Positions 54,343 through 64,000 of a stretch of DNA of 64,000 bases are shown one piece after another. The position numbers and the translations under genes are program-made. The notes under the pieces are model-generated. The model made no database searches, was not told the origin of the DNA, and was given only the letters and a program-made list of their open reading frames with translations. Within the stretch, counting starts at the first letter, position 1, and each line of letters begins with the position of its first letter. Origin of the DNA: Pseudomonas agarici (GTDB taxonomy: Bacteria > Pseudomonadota > Gammaproteobacteria > Pseudomonadales > Pseudomonadaceae); contig NZ_FOAR01000017.1 in assembly GCF_900109755.1 (NCBI RefSeq), forward strand, positions 15,046 to 79,045, written 5' to 3'.

Positions 54343-57300
54343 TCAACTGCTCAGTCCGTGTTCGCCCAGCGCTTGCTGGGTCAGGCGCTCCATTTCGTCA
54401 GTGGTTTCACGCCCGATAGATTCGTAGAGTGCCAGGTATTCGGCGTCGGTCATGGCTTGTGCGAACACCTGCTGTTCGGATTGGCCCAGTATGTCGGCCA
54501 AGGCCTTCATGGACGTTTGCAGGGCGGTCTTTTCATCCGCCGACAAGTTCCCGTTGTTGAACCAGCGTTCCTGCGCCGCTTGCAGGTCCAGCAGCGCCGA
54601 GCCCTTGTAATTGCGTAGCGCCTCTTTCTCGCTGAGCTCCTGTAGATATTGGATATCCAGGTATTCCTTCCAGAATTCCTGCTTGACGATTTGCCCGACC
54701 ACGTCCATGGGTTGGCGCTCCTGGTCAAGGATGGCTTGGTAAGCTTCATACAATTGCGCCTGGTTGATGCCGGCAATGTCGCCGTAAAGCATCTTCGAGG
54801 CCTGCCAGGGCAGTTCAAGTCGCTCGGCCAGCCCAATACGATAAGCCAGGTAGATTTCCGCCTCATCGGGATGTCTGCCCATGGCCTTGCGCTTGTTGAT
54901 CAGTATTCGGGCCTGCGCGTTGACGCGATCCAGGCGCGATTTGCCCCTGGCCAGTCGTAACAGTTTCGCCTCGATCTGCAGGACATCCGGCTCGGCATAC
55001 GCTTCATGCAACAGCACGTCGAAACCCATGTCGCTGAAGGCTACGGCGATGCCGTCGGCGCAGGCATCGGTTTGCGGTGAGTTGGCCTTGGCGAAGAGTT
55101 GTTCACGTACCTTGGTGTCTCTCATCGCGGCGCGCACCATGCGTCGCACTTTGTCGATGAGCGACGTGCGAGCCGTCTCGTCGCCATAGTCGGCCGACTC
55201 CTCCAGGTCGCCGATCACCCGGAAAAACGCCTCGGATTGAGTGATCGGTTCTTCGCTGGCCAGTTGCAGCCAATCGTTGCGAAAATCCTCCTGTTCGCTG
55301 CCGTCGAGCCCTGGCAACCAGGGTCGTTCGTCCCGTGACGCGGGGCCTGGCGAGCCCAGCGGGCTATGCGCCGGTTCGTCGTCGCTGCTCAGGTCGGCAT
55401 CCGGATCCGAGTCGGACGGCAGGTCCAGGCCGAAGTCGATGTCGGTTAGTGCGTGGTACTCGCTGGCGTCTTCCAGGTAGTCACTTTCGATGGGGTTGCC
55501 ATAGAGGTTCAGCGCTCTGGCAATCCGCTGCCCCTCGTCGCTGGTATCGAGAACGGAGTCGGGGATCGTGGTCAAGCGGTTCGATCTCAAGTCCAGGCGA
55601 GTCAAGGCCGGTAGCCGTTCGTAGCCGGTCGGCCAGGCGGTGAGTCCGGTATTGCCCAAGTCGATACGAATCAGCTCGAGCATTCGGCTCAGATCCGGGG
55701 AGCGCCCCAGGGTGGTATTGCCAGCCAGGGTCAGTTCCCGCAGGTGGGTCAGCCCGGACAGCAGGGTGGCCGTTTCCGGGCTCAGGACAATGCGGTTGCC
55801 GCTCAGGTTGATGTGGGTCAGTCGGGTCATCGAGCCCAGGGCCGGCGGGATTTCGGCCAGGGCGCCACCACTGATGTACAGTCGATTCAACTGCGGGAAA
55901 CGGCTGAGGAACGTGTTGAGGCCCAGAGCGATGTCCGGGTGGGCCAGGCTCATGAGCAATTCGCTCACGTGGCTGAAATCCGCTGACAGGTTCGGCAGCC
56001 GCATGGTCGGGTCGTACAGCACGAAGTGGAGCTTGTAGCCTTCCTGGGTCGCGCGCTGAAACGGCTCGCGACGCCAGCATGCCTTGATGGATCTGGCAAT
56101 GTGGCCTCTGATCTGCACACACTCCGGTGGCCCTGGTGGGGTGTAAACCCATGCCTTGAGTTCCGTGCGCAGGGTGTTGTACTCGGCCTCCAGTTGTTCA
56201 AGGCGCTGCACGGCCGCTCCTTCGTTGAGGCCGCGCAATGCGAGAAAGGCTTCGACTGCTTGCGAGGAGTGGGTGGGATAAAGGGATTGCGCCAGTTCGG
56301 TGAATCTGGCGGAACGTGTGCCCGGCAATCGTTCTCCCACACCGCGTCCGCTGAGCGGGTAGCCGATACGCCCGTCGGCCAGGCGCATCGGCGGTACGTA
56401 GCCGGGCTTGATGGGCGCCAAACCGAGGATTTTTTCCAGCTCGGCGCGGCTGGGCAATGACAGGGCGAGCAATGTCTGTTTCAGTCGATCCGCCTCATGG
56501 GTGCCAGGAAACCCCAGGGCCTTGCGCTCGGCATCGGGCAGGGCGTGCAGGACACAGCTGTACAGATCGTCCGGGCCGTGCAGTTCTTGGCCGAGGGCAT
56601 CGTAGGCTTCGTACAGCTCGCCGTTCCTGACCAGTACCTTGCGAATCGGTGCCTGCAGTGCGCCGAGGCTGTCGAGCAACGCGCCGCCGAAGGACGATTC
56701 GCGTATCTCCAGGCGAAGCCGGTTCGACCAACCAGGTAGCTTTTCCAGCAGACGCAGGATCAGCCTGTCGCTGTCGCCGTTGTGCGTGGCATCGAGATAA
56801 AGCCCTTCCCAGGCTCGCGCCAGGCGCAGGTTACGACCGTAGTGCCGGGCCTCTTCGGCCACCCGCAACGGTACGCGCCGGGCCTCGAACAGGCATTTCA
56901 GTTCACTCGGATTGGCATGCCTGGCCAGCTCTTCGGCAATCGGCGTCGACAAGGTCGGGAAGTCTCGTTGTATCACGGCCGCCGCGCGGTCGCGGGACTG
57001 GGTTCGGTAGCGATAATGCGAGTCGAACAGTGCCGCCCGGCGGTTGGCCGCCTGTGCCGCGAGCTTGCGCCGCAGGCTCACGGTACGGGCATCGAGACTG
57101 ATGGGGCCGGCACCAAAGTCCTCGCCCAGCAGACCACGGATTTCCGTTTCGTCGAGGTTTTCCAGGACCTTACGCAACAGCTGGTTGGCGTCGAGCCCTG
57201 GCCATCGCAGATCGATGCGTGGCAACGCTTGCGCCTGGCCTGCGGGGTACTCCGTCAGCGCGGCGCCATGGTGGTCCAACAGGCGTAACACTTTTGTACG

Positions 57301-59310
57301 CGGCCAGACCGGTTCGCTGGTCAACAGTTGCAGTTCCATTTGCAGTTCGTCCAGGGAACTGTCGGCAACGCCGCCGTTTTGCAGGCGCTGCACCAGGTGC
57401 TTGAGATCTCGGTCGAGCTTGAAGCGCGTCACGCTGTCTTCCAGCAGGGCCGGAGGTGGTTCCTGGTCCAGGTGCAGTCGCCGCAGGACGCCATCGTCGA
57501 CCCCGCTCAGTTGCATGATCCTGTTCGCGGACACCGGGTCAAGGCTGGCGGCATCCGGTCCCAGTCGGCTAAACAACTGCGGTTGTTTCCATTGCATGGG
57601 CTGCTCGAACTCGTGGAGCCAGGCACCCTTGCCGTTGTGGAAGACCTGTGGGGTATAGGCGTTGGGGTTGCCTGGGTGTTGCAGGTGGAAGCTGTCGGCG
57701 GTGGCGCCGGGCCGGAGCCGGTAGTGGCGTCCGTCGATCGCCAGCCAGGTCTTGCCCTGATGGTGATAGAGCCCCGATGCGCCGGGTTGCAGTGACGGTC
57801 TGTCGGGTAAGGTTTGCTCGTAAGGGCCGAGATCGGGTTTCCATAGCGCCTGGTCACCTTGCGGTGATTTGACGGGCTTGAGCTCTTCGATGAACGACGA
57901 ACCTTGGAAATCCACCGTGAGCGCGGCTCCCAATCCTAGCAGTTCGAGGTTCAGCACCACGCCGATAAAGCCGAGCACGGCCTGCTCTTTCTCGTCATGG
58001 TTCCATTGCTCGATGCCGTTGTAGACCTGAACCAACAACTGCGCGGCGACCACCGCCAACATGGGTTCACCGAGTCCGGGCACGAGAAACAACAGATTGA
58101 TTGTCCAGTTTAACAATGACTTGAGGCGTGCCAGGCGGGTTTTCTTGTCTTCGTCGCCGGTGGGCACCGCCGTGACGCGAGCGTCGTCGAATATCTTCAC
58201 CACTTGCAGGCGACAGAACTCGTGGAACGGTTTTTCGAGCAGTGAGGTTTTTTCCAGCAACAGGTCGGCGTTTACAGCTGGCTGGCGTTGGCCGGTGGTG
58301 GGGTTGAGCGGATTCAGGCGCGCCTCGAGCGCATGGAAGAATGCCGGTTGATCGCGCAGGTGAAGATAACGTTTGAAGAAGGCCTGATAGGGCTTATTCC
58401 TCAGGCGCTCGCGCAGCTCATCATGGAAAGCCTTGACGGACGGGTAGGATTTGAGGGGATGTTGCGGATCGCCCGACAGGTAGACCAGGCAGGGAGTATC
58501 TGCGGCGCCGACCGAACCGTCGCGTTCGATCAGCATGACACCTTTGAGCAGACAGCCCCGATAGCCGCTGGCATTTGTGAAATCGAGCAGGGTCAGGTAA
58601 CTGCACTGTACGGGGCGATTGTCCCAGCGGGGTGTTTGCGCGGGGTCGAGGAGGCTGCGCAGCATCCGGTCGGCCGACAGGTCCAAGACACCTTTCATCA
58701 GGGCGATCTGCGCCTGCACGGCCAATTCGTCGCGCTCGTGCTGCTCGAACAGCGTGTCGAACAACGGGCCCAGATGACGCTCCAGGTGTTTTTGGTATTG
58801 GCCGCCGAGGTCGAGCCGGCGACACAGGGCGGCGAAGTCCGGGGGCGTGATGGGGCGTTTTAGGAGGCCGCCGGTCTTACGCAGGATGGCCGAACCACGG
58901 TCGAAACCGAATTGACCGGTTTCGCTGATTGCGAAGTTTTGCAGGGCGACTTGCAACAGGCTTTGCACGATAACGGTTTCCTGGCGCGGTTGGCCGAGGG
59001 TCGCGGCGGCCAGGATATGCACATGCTTGAGCCGGTCATAGTGAATATCCAGACCGGGGCCATAGCGCTCGTCCAGAGCGCGGGACAGCAACGGGGCGGC
59101 AAACGCCTTGACGCTCTTGAAGCCCGTCAGCAAGCGTGCCAGTGCGGTCTTGGAGGTCTGGCTCAGTCTGACCCGCGCGGCGAATTCCCGGCGCTGTTCG
59201 AGAGAGGCCTGGGTCAGCCAGGACGGCAGTCGGCTGATGATTACACGATGGTTTCTGGTCGATCGCGGCGGTAATGAAGGGGAGTGAAGCGGGCGTTGCT
59301 CGGTGCTCAT
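54343..59310 (-). CDS. Giant NEL-type E3 ubiquitin ligase with toxin-like N-terminus and LRRs (copy 2)
   Basis: A 1,655-residue paralogue of the gene at 49011-54005, alike over its whole length. It has the ToxA_N/DUF6543-like N-terminus (LPSWLTQASLEQRREF near residue 30), hydrophobic segments at about 402-431 (LLNWTINLLFLVPGLGEPML), LRRs at about 1110-1270 (LTHINLSGNRIVL, LTRLDLRSNRLTTIP), an acidic Ser/Asp linker, and a NEL domain with Cys1417 in DACADGIAVAFSDMGFDVLL. The strongest conservation between copies 1 and 2 lies in the middle and the NEL domain; the LRR faces differ more, so targets may differ. ATG 59310 starts MSTEQRPLHSP; no strong ribosome site precedes it. It shares an upstream element with copy 1 at the same distance. 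Confidence 0.82.
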   Translation of the reverse strand: MSTEQRPLHSPSLPPRSTRNHRVIISRLPSWLTQASLEQRREFAARVRLSQTSKTALARLLTGFKSVKAFAAPLLSRALDERYGPGLDIHYDRLKHVHILAAATLGQPRQETVIVQSLLQVALQNFAISETGQFGFDRGSAILRKTGGLLKRPITPPDFAALCRRLDLGGQYQKHLERHLGPLFDTLFEQHERDELAVQAQIALMKGVLDLSADRMLRSLLDPAQTPRWDNRPVQCSYLTLLDFTNASGYRGCLLKGVMLIERDGSVGAADTPCLVYLSGDPQHPLKSYPSVKAFHDELRERLRNKPYQAFFKRYLHLRDQPAFFHALEARLNPLNPTTGQRQPAVNADLLLEKTSLLEKPFHEFCRLQVVKIFDDARVTAVPTGDEDKKTRLARLKSLLNWTINLLFLVPGLGEPMLAVVAAQLLVQVYNGIEQWNHDEKEQAVLGFIGVVLNLELLGLGAALTVDFQGSSFIEELKPVKSPQGDQALWKPDLGPYEQTLPDRPSLQPGASGLYHHQGKTWLAIDGRHYRLRPGATADSFHLQHPGNPNAYTPQVFHNGKGAWLHEFEQPMQWKQPQLFSRLGPDAASLDPVSANRIMQLSGVDDGVLRRLHLDQEPPPALLEDSVTRFKLDRDLKHLVQRLQNGGVADSSLDELQMELQLLTSEPVWPRTKVLRLLDHHGAALTEYPAGQAQALPRIDLRWPGLDANQLLRKVLENLDETEIRGLLGEDFGAGPISLDARTVSLRRKLAAQAANRRAALFDSHYRYRTQSRDRAAAVIQRDFPTLSTPIAEELARHANPSELKCLFEARRVPLRVAEEARHYGRNLRLARAWEGLYLDATHNGDSDRLILRLLEKLPGWSNRLRLEIRESSFGGALLDSLGALQAPIRKVLVRNGELYEAYDALGQELHGPDDLYSCVLHALPDAERKALGFPGTHEADRLKQTLLALSLPSRAELEKILGLAPIKPGYVPPMRLADGRIGYPLSGRGVGERLPGTRSARFTELAQSLYPTHSSQAVEAFLALRGLNEGAAVQRLEQLEAEYNTLRTELKAWVYTPPGPPECVQIRGHIARSIKACWRREPFQRATQEGYKLHFVLYDPTMRLPNLSADFSHVSELLMSLAHPDIALGLNTFLSRFPQLNRLYISGGALAEIPPALGSMTRLTHINLSGNRIVLSPETATLLSGLTHLRELTLAGNTTLGRSPDLSRMLELIRIDLGNTGLTAWPTGYERLPALTRLDLRSNRLTTIPDSVLDTSDEGQRIARALNLYGNPIESDYLEDASEYHALTDIDFGLDLPSDSDPDADLSSDDEPAHSPLGSPGPASRDERPWLPGLDGSEQEDFRNDWLQLASEEPITQSEAFFRVIGDLEESADYGDETARTSLIDKVRRMVRAAMRDTKVREQLFAKANSPQTDACADGIAVAFSDMGFDVLLHEAYAEPDVLQIEAKLLRLARGKSRLDRVNAQARILINKRKAMGRHPDEAEIYLAYRIGLAERLELPWQASKMLYGDIAGINQAQLYEAYQAILDQERQPMDVVGQIVKQEFWKEYLDIQYLQELSEKEALRNYKGSALLDLQAAQERWFNNGNLSADEKTALQTSMKALADILGQSEQQVFAQAMTDAEYLALYESIGRETTDEMERLTQQALGEHGLSS

Positions 59311-59338
59311 GATGGGTGTTTTTTCTGTGGGTGGGCCC

Positions 59339-59404
59339 TTCAGCTTAGCCGCGATATCTTCCGATAAAAGCTCAAAAAGTTGAGCTTTATCAAATGGTTG
59401 GAAT
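59339..59404 (-). promoter_or_regulatory. Conserved upstream element of NEL copy 2
   Basis: This aligns gap-free with 54035-54100. On the minus strand the core AAGCTCAACTTTTTGAGCTT is an inverted repeat. Its distance to the start codon is the same as in copy 1 to within one base, suggesting shared promoter or operator elements. Confidence 0.5.
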
Positions 59405-59427
59405 CATCAATCCGAATGCCGAAAACA

Positions 59428-59447
59428 GCCGGCTATGGACCGCCGGC
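59428..59447 (-). terminator. Possible terminator of NEL copy 3
   Basis: GCCGGC at 59428-59433 pairs with GCCGGC at 59442-59447; on the minus strand it is followed by TGTTTTC. The stem is short. Confidence 0.4.
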
Positions 59448-59459
59448 AGTGTCTTTGTG

Positions 59460-62400
59460 TTAGCGCCCAGCGGATGTTTGGGCTGGCTCCTGCGCGATCC
59501 ATCGCTGCAGGCGTTGCTCGGTCAATTGTTCCAGCGTATCGGTGTACTGCCTGGCGATGTCGGCTGACAGGCTCAGGTAGGTGCTGTCCGTCAGGGCGCT
59601 GGCGAAGACTTCGGTTTCTGTCAGCCCCAGTGTCCGCGCCGACTGCCTGATCGTGGCGGCCAGCTCGGTTTTCTGCTCAGTATCCAGCGCTTTGCCGCCG
59701 AACCACTCGCGCTGTGCACTCAGCAAGTCGTCGAGCGCGCCGATCATGTTGTCGCGCTGCTCCCGCGACGCCTTGAGCGGCTCCTCGGTAAAGCGCTTTT
59801 CCAGATAGTCCTTCCAGAAAGGCTGTTTGGCCAAACTCCTGGACATCTCACCTGGTTGAGCCTCCTGCTCCAGGATTGCTTGATAGGCTTCGTCCAGTGT
59901 TTCGCTCTTCACCCCGGCAATGTCGGCGTGGTTCATTTTCCTGGCTTGCCAGGGCAGCTCGAGCCTCTGCGCCAGGCCGATGCGAAAGGCCAGGTAGACC
60001 TCTGCTTCATCCGGGGTCAAACCGCTGGCCTTGCGGGTGTCGATCAGGCGCCGCGCCTGCCGATTCACCTGGTCCAGGCGCGACTTGCCGCGAGCCAGTT
60101 GCAGCAGCGGGCCTTCACGTGCTTCGAGGGGCAGGGACCTGGCCTCGTACAGCAGGACATCCAAGCCCATGTCGCTGAAGACCACGGTGATGCCGTCCTC
60201 GCAGGCATCGGGCTCTGGGGCGTTGGCGCGGTTGAACAGGCCCTCGCGCAGTTCGGTATTTTCGCTGGCTGCCCTGACCATGCGCCAGACACGCTCGGAC
60301 AATTGCAGACGATGCTCGAGGCTGTGATAGTCGGCGGAGTACTTAAGGTCTTCCAACACTTTGAAAAAGGCCTCGGAATCCTCGATATCATCGCTGGCCA
60401 ACCGCAGCCACAGGTCGCGTCGGGCTTGCTGTTCGGACCTGGTCAGCCCTTCGAGCCAGGGTGTGCTGTCGCGCGGGACAGGCGAGGGTGTGCCCCAGCG
60501 ACTGTGCCGTGAGCTGGCTCGCGATTGCGGGCGCGAACTGCCGCTCCACTCCGACGGGTCGTCGCTCTCCACCAGCACGTCGAGTCCCAGGTCAAGACCG
60601 GTCTGTTGCCGGTAGCTTTCCACCCGTTGGCGTAGCGCCGGGGGGATCGGATTGCCTTCCAGATTGATCGCCCGGTTGAGGCGTTGGCGTTGCTCGTCGA
60701 CGGCGAAGACTTCGTCGGGAATGCTGCTGATCCGATTATCGCTGAGGTCGAGGGTGCGCAGACCAGGCAGTTGCTCGTAACCCCGTGGCCATTGGCGCAG
60801 GCCGGTGTTGCGTAGGTGCAAGTGGGACAATCGGGTCAGCGGACTGAGGTCGGGTAACATGGACAGGGTGCTGTTGTTTTCCAGGATGAGGACTTCCAAC
60901 TGGGTCAGATGGGTCAACGGAGCACCGGTAACGGGCGTGATGACGATCTGGTTGGCCTTGAGGTCCAGGTGCTTGAGCGTCGTCAGTCGTGCCAGGGCGG
61001 AGGGCAAGCGAGTCAGGATATTGCGGCTCATGTCCAGGCGTTGCAGACGGGGAAAAGTATCGAGGAAGCTGTCCAGTTCAGCGGAGGGCAGCAGCGCCAG
61101 CCCCCGCAGGTGCATTTCGGTGACATGATTGAAGTTGGCCGAGAGCCTTGGCAGGTTTTCCAGCGGATAGCCGGTCAGACTCAGTTGGCGACCGCCGATG
61201 GGCAGGCCGCTGGCGTCGGTCGCCAGATCGGTTTCATGGCGCCAGCAGCGTCTGATCTGCAGGGCCAGGCGCAGCCTGCCACGGGCATCGACAGAGGTTT
61301 GGGGGTCGCCGACCCAGGCATCGAGTTCATCTTCGAGGGTGGCGTATTCCAGTTCCAGCTTCCGCAGTTTTTCGATACCCGCGCCCAGACTCATGTCTCT
61401 CAGGCCGTGCAAGGTTTCCACTTCCGAGAGTCGCAGGGTCGGATACAGCGCCTGGGCGAGACGGTTGAATTCGAACGAACGTACTGCCCGGCCCGCGCCG
61501 CGCCCGCTGAGTCCATAGGCCAACTGATCGTTGGCCAGGCGCATCGGTGAGATGAAGTCCGGCCTGATGGGGGGCATGCCCAAACGCTGACGTAACGTCT
61601 CGCGGGGTAGGGGCGGTAGGTCGAGCAGCGCCTGCCTGAACCGTGCGCCCTGGCCGACATGGGGCAAGCCCAGGGCCGCCCGCTCGGCGTCCGGCAGCGC
61701 ATGCAGCAGCGCCGCATACAGGTCGTCCGGGCCATGCAGTTCCTGGTCCAGGGCGTCGCGGGCCGCATAACGGTCGCCCTCCCTGATCACTACCTTGCGC
61801 GAAGCGGCCTGCTTGGGGCCGATGCTGTCCAGCAATGGTCCGTTGAAGGCACCGTCGCGGATTTCGATGCGCACGCCGCTCGACCAGCCCGGCAGTCTCT
61901 CCAGCATCGGTAGGACGACCCGATAGGCCTCGGCCTGACTGATCGAGTCGAGATAAACCTGTTCATAAGCGCGGGCCAGGCGGATGTTTTGCACGTAGAG
62001 GCGAGCCTCCTCGGCTAGCCGCAGCGGCACCGTCCCCGCCGCCAGTCGCTGTAATTCGACATTGTTGGCCTGGCTCACCAATTCCCTGGCCACCAGGCTG
62101 GGCAGCGAAGAAAAGTCTCGTTGGATCACCGCCACGGCCGGCGACGGGTCGACGGAGTGGGTGCGATACTCATAGTGAGAGGCAAACAGGCTTTCGCGCC
62201 GCTGGACGGCTTCCCTGGCCAGTATTCGGCGCAGTTGGGCGGTACGCGCCTCCAGGCTGATCGGCCCTTGCCCGAACTCTTCGTCGAGCAGGGTACGGAT
62301 CTCGCGTTCCGAGAGGCGGGTGAGCACGGTCCTGAGCAGATCATGGGTGCGCAGATCGTCCCAGGTGGCGTCTATGCGCGTCACCCGGGGATCCAGGTTG

Positions 62401-64000
62401 GGGGGATATTCGGTCAGCGTGGCTTTTTGTCTGTCCAGCAGGCGCAATACTTTCGAGGCGGGCCAGACCGGTCGGTGAGTTAACAGTTGCAGTGTCATAT
62501 GCAGTTCGTCGCGTGAATACCCTAGCGCTTCTCCGCTCCGCAGGCGGCTGGCCAGGCGGCGGATGTCCTGGTCGAGCCTGAAACGCAGCAGGGTGTCTTG
62601 TAGCAGCGCTGGCGGCGGCATGTGGTTGACATGCAGTTGGCGCAGCACGTCGCCGTTGATTGCGCTGATATGCATGACACGCCGTGCGGAACTCGCATCG
62701 AGGGCGGCGGCATCTGACCCCAGGCGTGAAAATGCGTGCAGGTCGTCCCAGGCCAACGGTTGCTCGAATTCGTGGGCCCAGCCGCCGCTGCCGTTGTGTC
62801 TGAAGGTCGGAGTATAGGCATCGGGGTTATGCGGATGCCGGGCACGATAACGCCAGGACGATGGGTCCGGCTTGAGCTCGTAGTATTTGTCGTCGATCGG
62901 CAGGTAGGTGCGACCTTGATGGTGATACAGGCCGGTGGCATCGGGTTCCAGCGTCCTGGGCAGAACAATTTTGTGCTCGAAGGGCGCTATATCCGGATTG
63001 AACAGGCGTATATCGCCATTGGGCAGCCTCACCGGGCGCAGCCCATCGGCAAAACTGGCGCTGGCGATTGCGGCGTTCTCGGCGGCGGCGGCAGACGCCC
63101 CGGCGGCTCCCAGCGCGGCGATCAGCGCGACGTTTTGCAATACGCCGGTCAGGTAGGCCCAGGCGTGTTGTTTGTCCCCCACGGCAAAGCTGTCAATCGT
63201 GTGGAAAATACTGTTGCCCAGTTGTACCGCGATCACCCCCAGCATCATTTCCCCCAGCCCCGGCACAATGAACGCCGCGACGTTGAGGACATTGAGGGCA
63301 ATATTGAGATAGTGCTGCAGGTGCGCCGTGAGGCTTTGCCGGTCCTTGTCCGCCGTGGGTACCGCGATAAACAGCGCATCGTCGAAGAAGGTCTCGACCT
63401 TCTGCTGGTAGCGTTGGCGAAACAGATAGCTGCCGATCAATTCACCGGCCAGGTCGAGGTTGGCCCGTGGGTCGGGCGTCGGCTGATAGAAGTAGCCGTT
63501 CCAACGCTTGGGATCGAGGCGCGCGTACAACCTGTCGATGAATCTTGCCCGCTCGCGCTGAGGAATGAAGCGGACAAAGAACTTCAGGTAATCGAGTGTT
63601 CGTAGCTTCTCTCTCAGGTGATCTTCGAAAGCGGCGCGGGACGGGTATTGCCTGACCGGATGGAAAGGATCGCCCGGTATATAGACGACCCAGCTGCGGG
63701 CGTGGTCATCGGTACGTACAATCAGAATGTCGATGAGCGGGATCCTGAGCAAACTCAAGCTGAAACAGCGTTGCGGGTGCCCGGCGGGCACCGGCACTTT
63801 TTGCCTTTGGCTATCTCAAGCATCAAGCGATAGGCCGTCGGGTCCAGATGGGAGCGCAGGAAGGCGATATGGACCTGAGTTTCCAGCGCATAGGCGTCAT
63901 GAAGTGAAAAATGGCTGCGAACACGGTGCTGTGCTTCCAGGGGCGACTGTCCCGCCTTGGCGCCTGGAAAGAACACCTCATCGAGGTGTTTCTGGTACTG
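59460..64000 (-). pseudogene. NEL-type E3 ubiquitin ligase (copy 3), 5' end outside window, frameshifted
   Basis: A third, more divergent member of the family, open at the window end. The frame from base 64000 (QYQKHLDEVFFPGAKAGQSP) stops at 63755 after ...LEIAKGKK. Homology then continues in the -1 frame from PVPAGHPQRCFSLSLLRIPL to the stop at 59460. One missing A in the minus-strand A5 run at 63798-63802 would restore one frame. The rest is intact: hydrophobic segments (LNVAAFIVPGLGEMMLGVIA), LRRs (MHLRGLALL, LKHLDLKANQIVI), a Ser/Arg-rich linker where copies 1 and 2 are acidic, and a NEL domain with C-x-D in DACEDGITVVFSDMGLDVLL (Cys codon 60203-60201). It may be a true pseudogene, a sequencing error or a phase-variable gene. 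Confidence 0.75.

Noticed and set aside
63790..63805. Programmed -1 frameshifting at C-AAA-AAG in NEL copy 3
   Set aside because: The heptamer is not canonical (C instead of A at the first place) and no stimulatory structure was identified; a deletion or sequencing error in the A-run is simpler, though not excluded.

Overview
This window looks like a chromosomal segment from a Pseudomonas of the fluorescens complex. The evidence is a complete pyoverdine maturation and transport block (fpvA, pvdE, pvdO, pvdM, pvdP, pvdRT-opmQ, fpvI, pvdA), textbook PvdS promoter boxes, a PrrF-type iron-responsive small RNA, the liu leucine-catabolism operon, and GC-rich Pseudomonas-style codon use. All assignments come from reading the sequence and recalling families; no database search was run.

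Bases 1-23,100 are the iron-siderophore region. It opens with the 3' part of a pyoverdine-type NRPS gene (...A-T-E / C-A-T-E) that ends in an epimerization domain, followed by an HSL-type alpha/beta hydrolase. Then come the ferripyoverdine receptor FpvA, the ABC exporter PvdE, the periplasmic maturation enzymes PvdO and PvdM, the divergent tyrosinase PvdP, the tripartite exporter PvdR-PvdT-OpmQ, the ECF sigma factor FpvI and the ornithine hydroxylase PvdA. Five promoters carry a perfect TAAAT-N16-CGT PvdS box (before pvdE, pvdM, pvdP, pvdR and pvdA). fpvA and fpvI carry Fur-like sites instead. Neither pvdN nor pvdF lies in the block.

Bases 23,100-33,100 hold a set of small regulators and transporters: a NarL-type response regulator, the aldo/keto reductase DkgB, a DUF2975 membrane protein with an XRE regulator, a MocR regulator divergent from a carboxymuconolactone-decarboxylase-like protein, an AraC regulator divergent from a Bcr/CflA-type MFS pump, a transposase-tail scar, and a second MocR divergent from a His-rich polytopic membrane protein.

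Bases 33,200-37,340 are a complete fecI-fecR-fecA ferric-citrate system. A candidate iron-starvation sigma promoter before fecA has the same layout as one before fpvA. A REP-like structure follows. Next come an MFS permease, a DoxX protein divergent from a LysR regulator, an M14 carboxypeptidase, the prrF sRNA under a near-consensus Fur box, a DUF6124 protein, and an S24-type repressor that lacks both self-cleavage residues.

Bases 43,200-48,900 are liuA-liuB-liuC-liuD, preceded by a 16-bp perfect palindrome that fits a LiuR operator; liuR and liuE are not adjacent. Bases 49,000-64,000 carry the most unusual content: three tandem giant proteins (about 1,650 residues each) with a ToxA_N/DUF6543-like toxin N-terminus, central hydrophobic hairpins, leucine-rich repeats and a C-terminal NEL (IpaH/SspH-type) E3 ubiquitin ligase domain with the catalytic C-x-D motif. 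The third runs off the window and has a one-base frameshift in a homopolymer.
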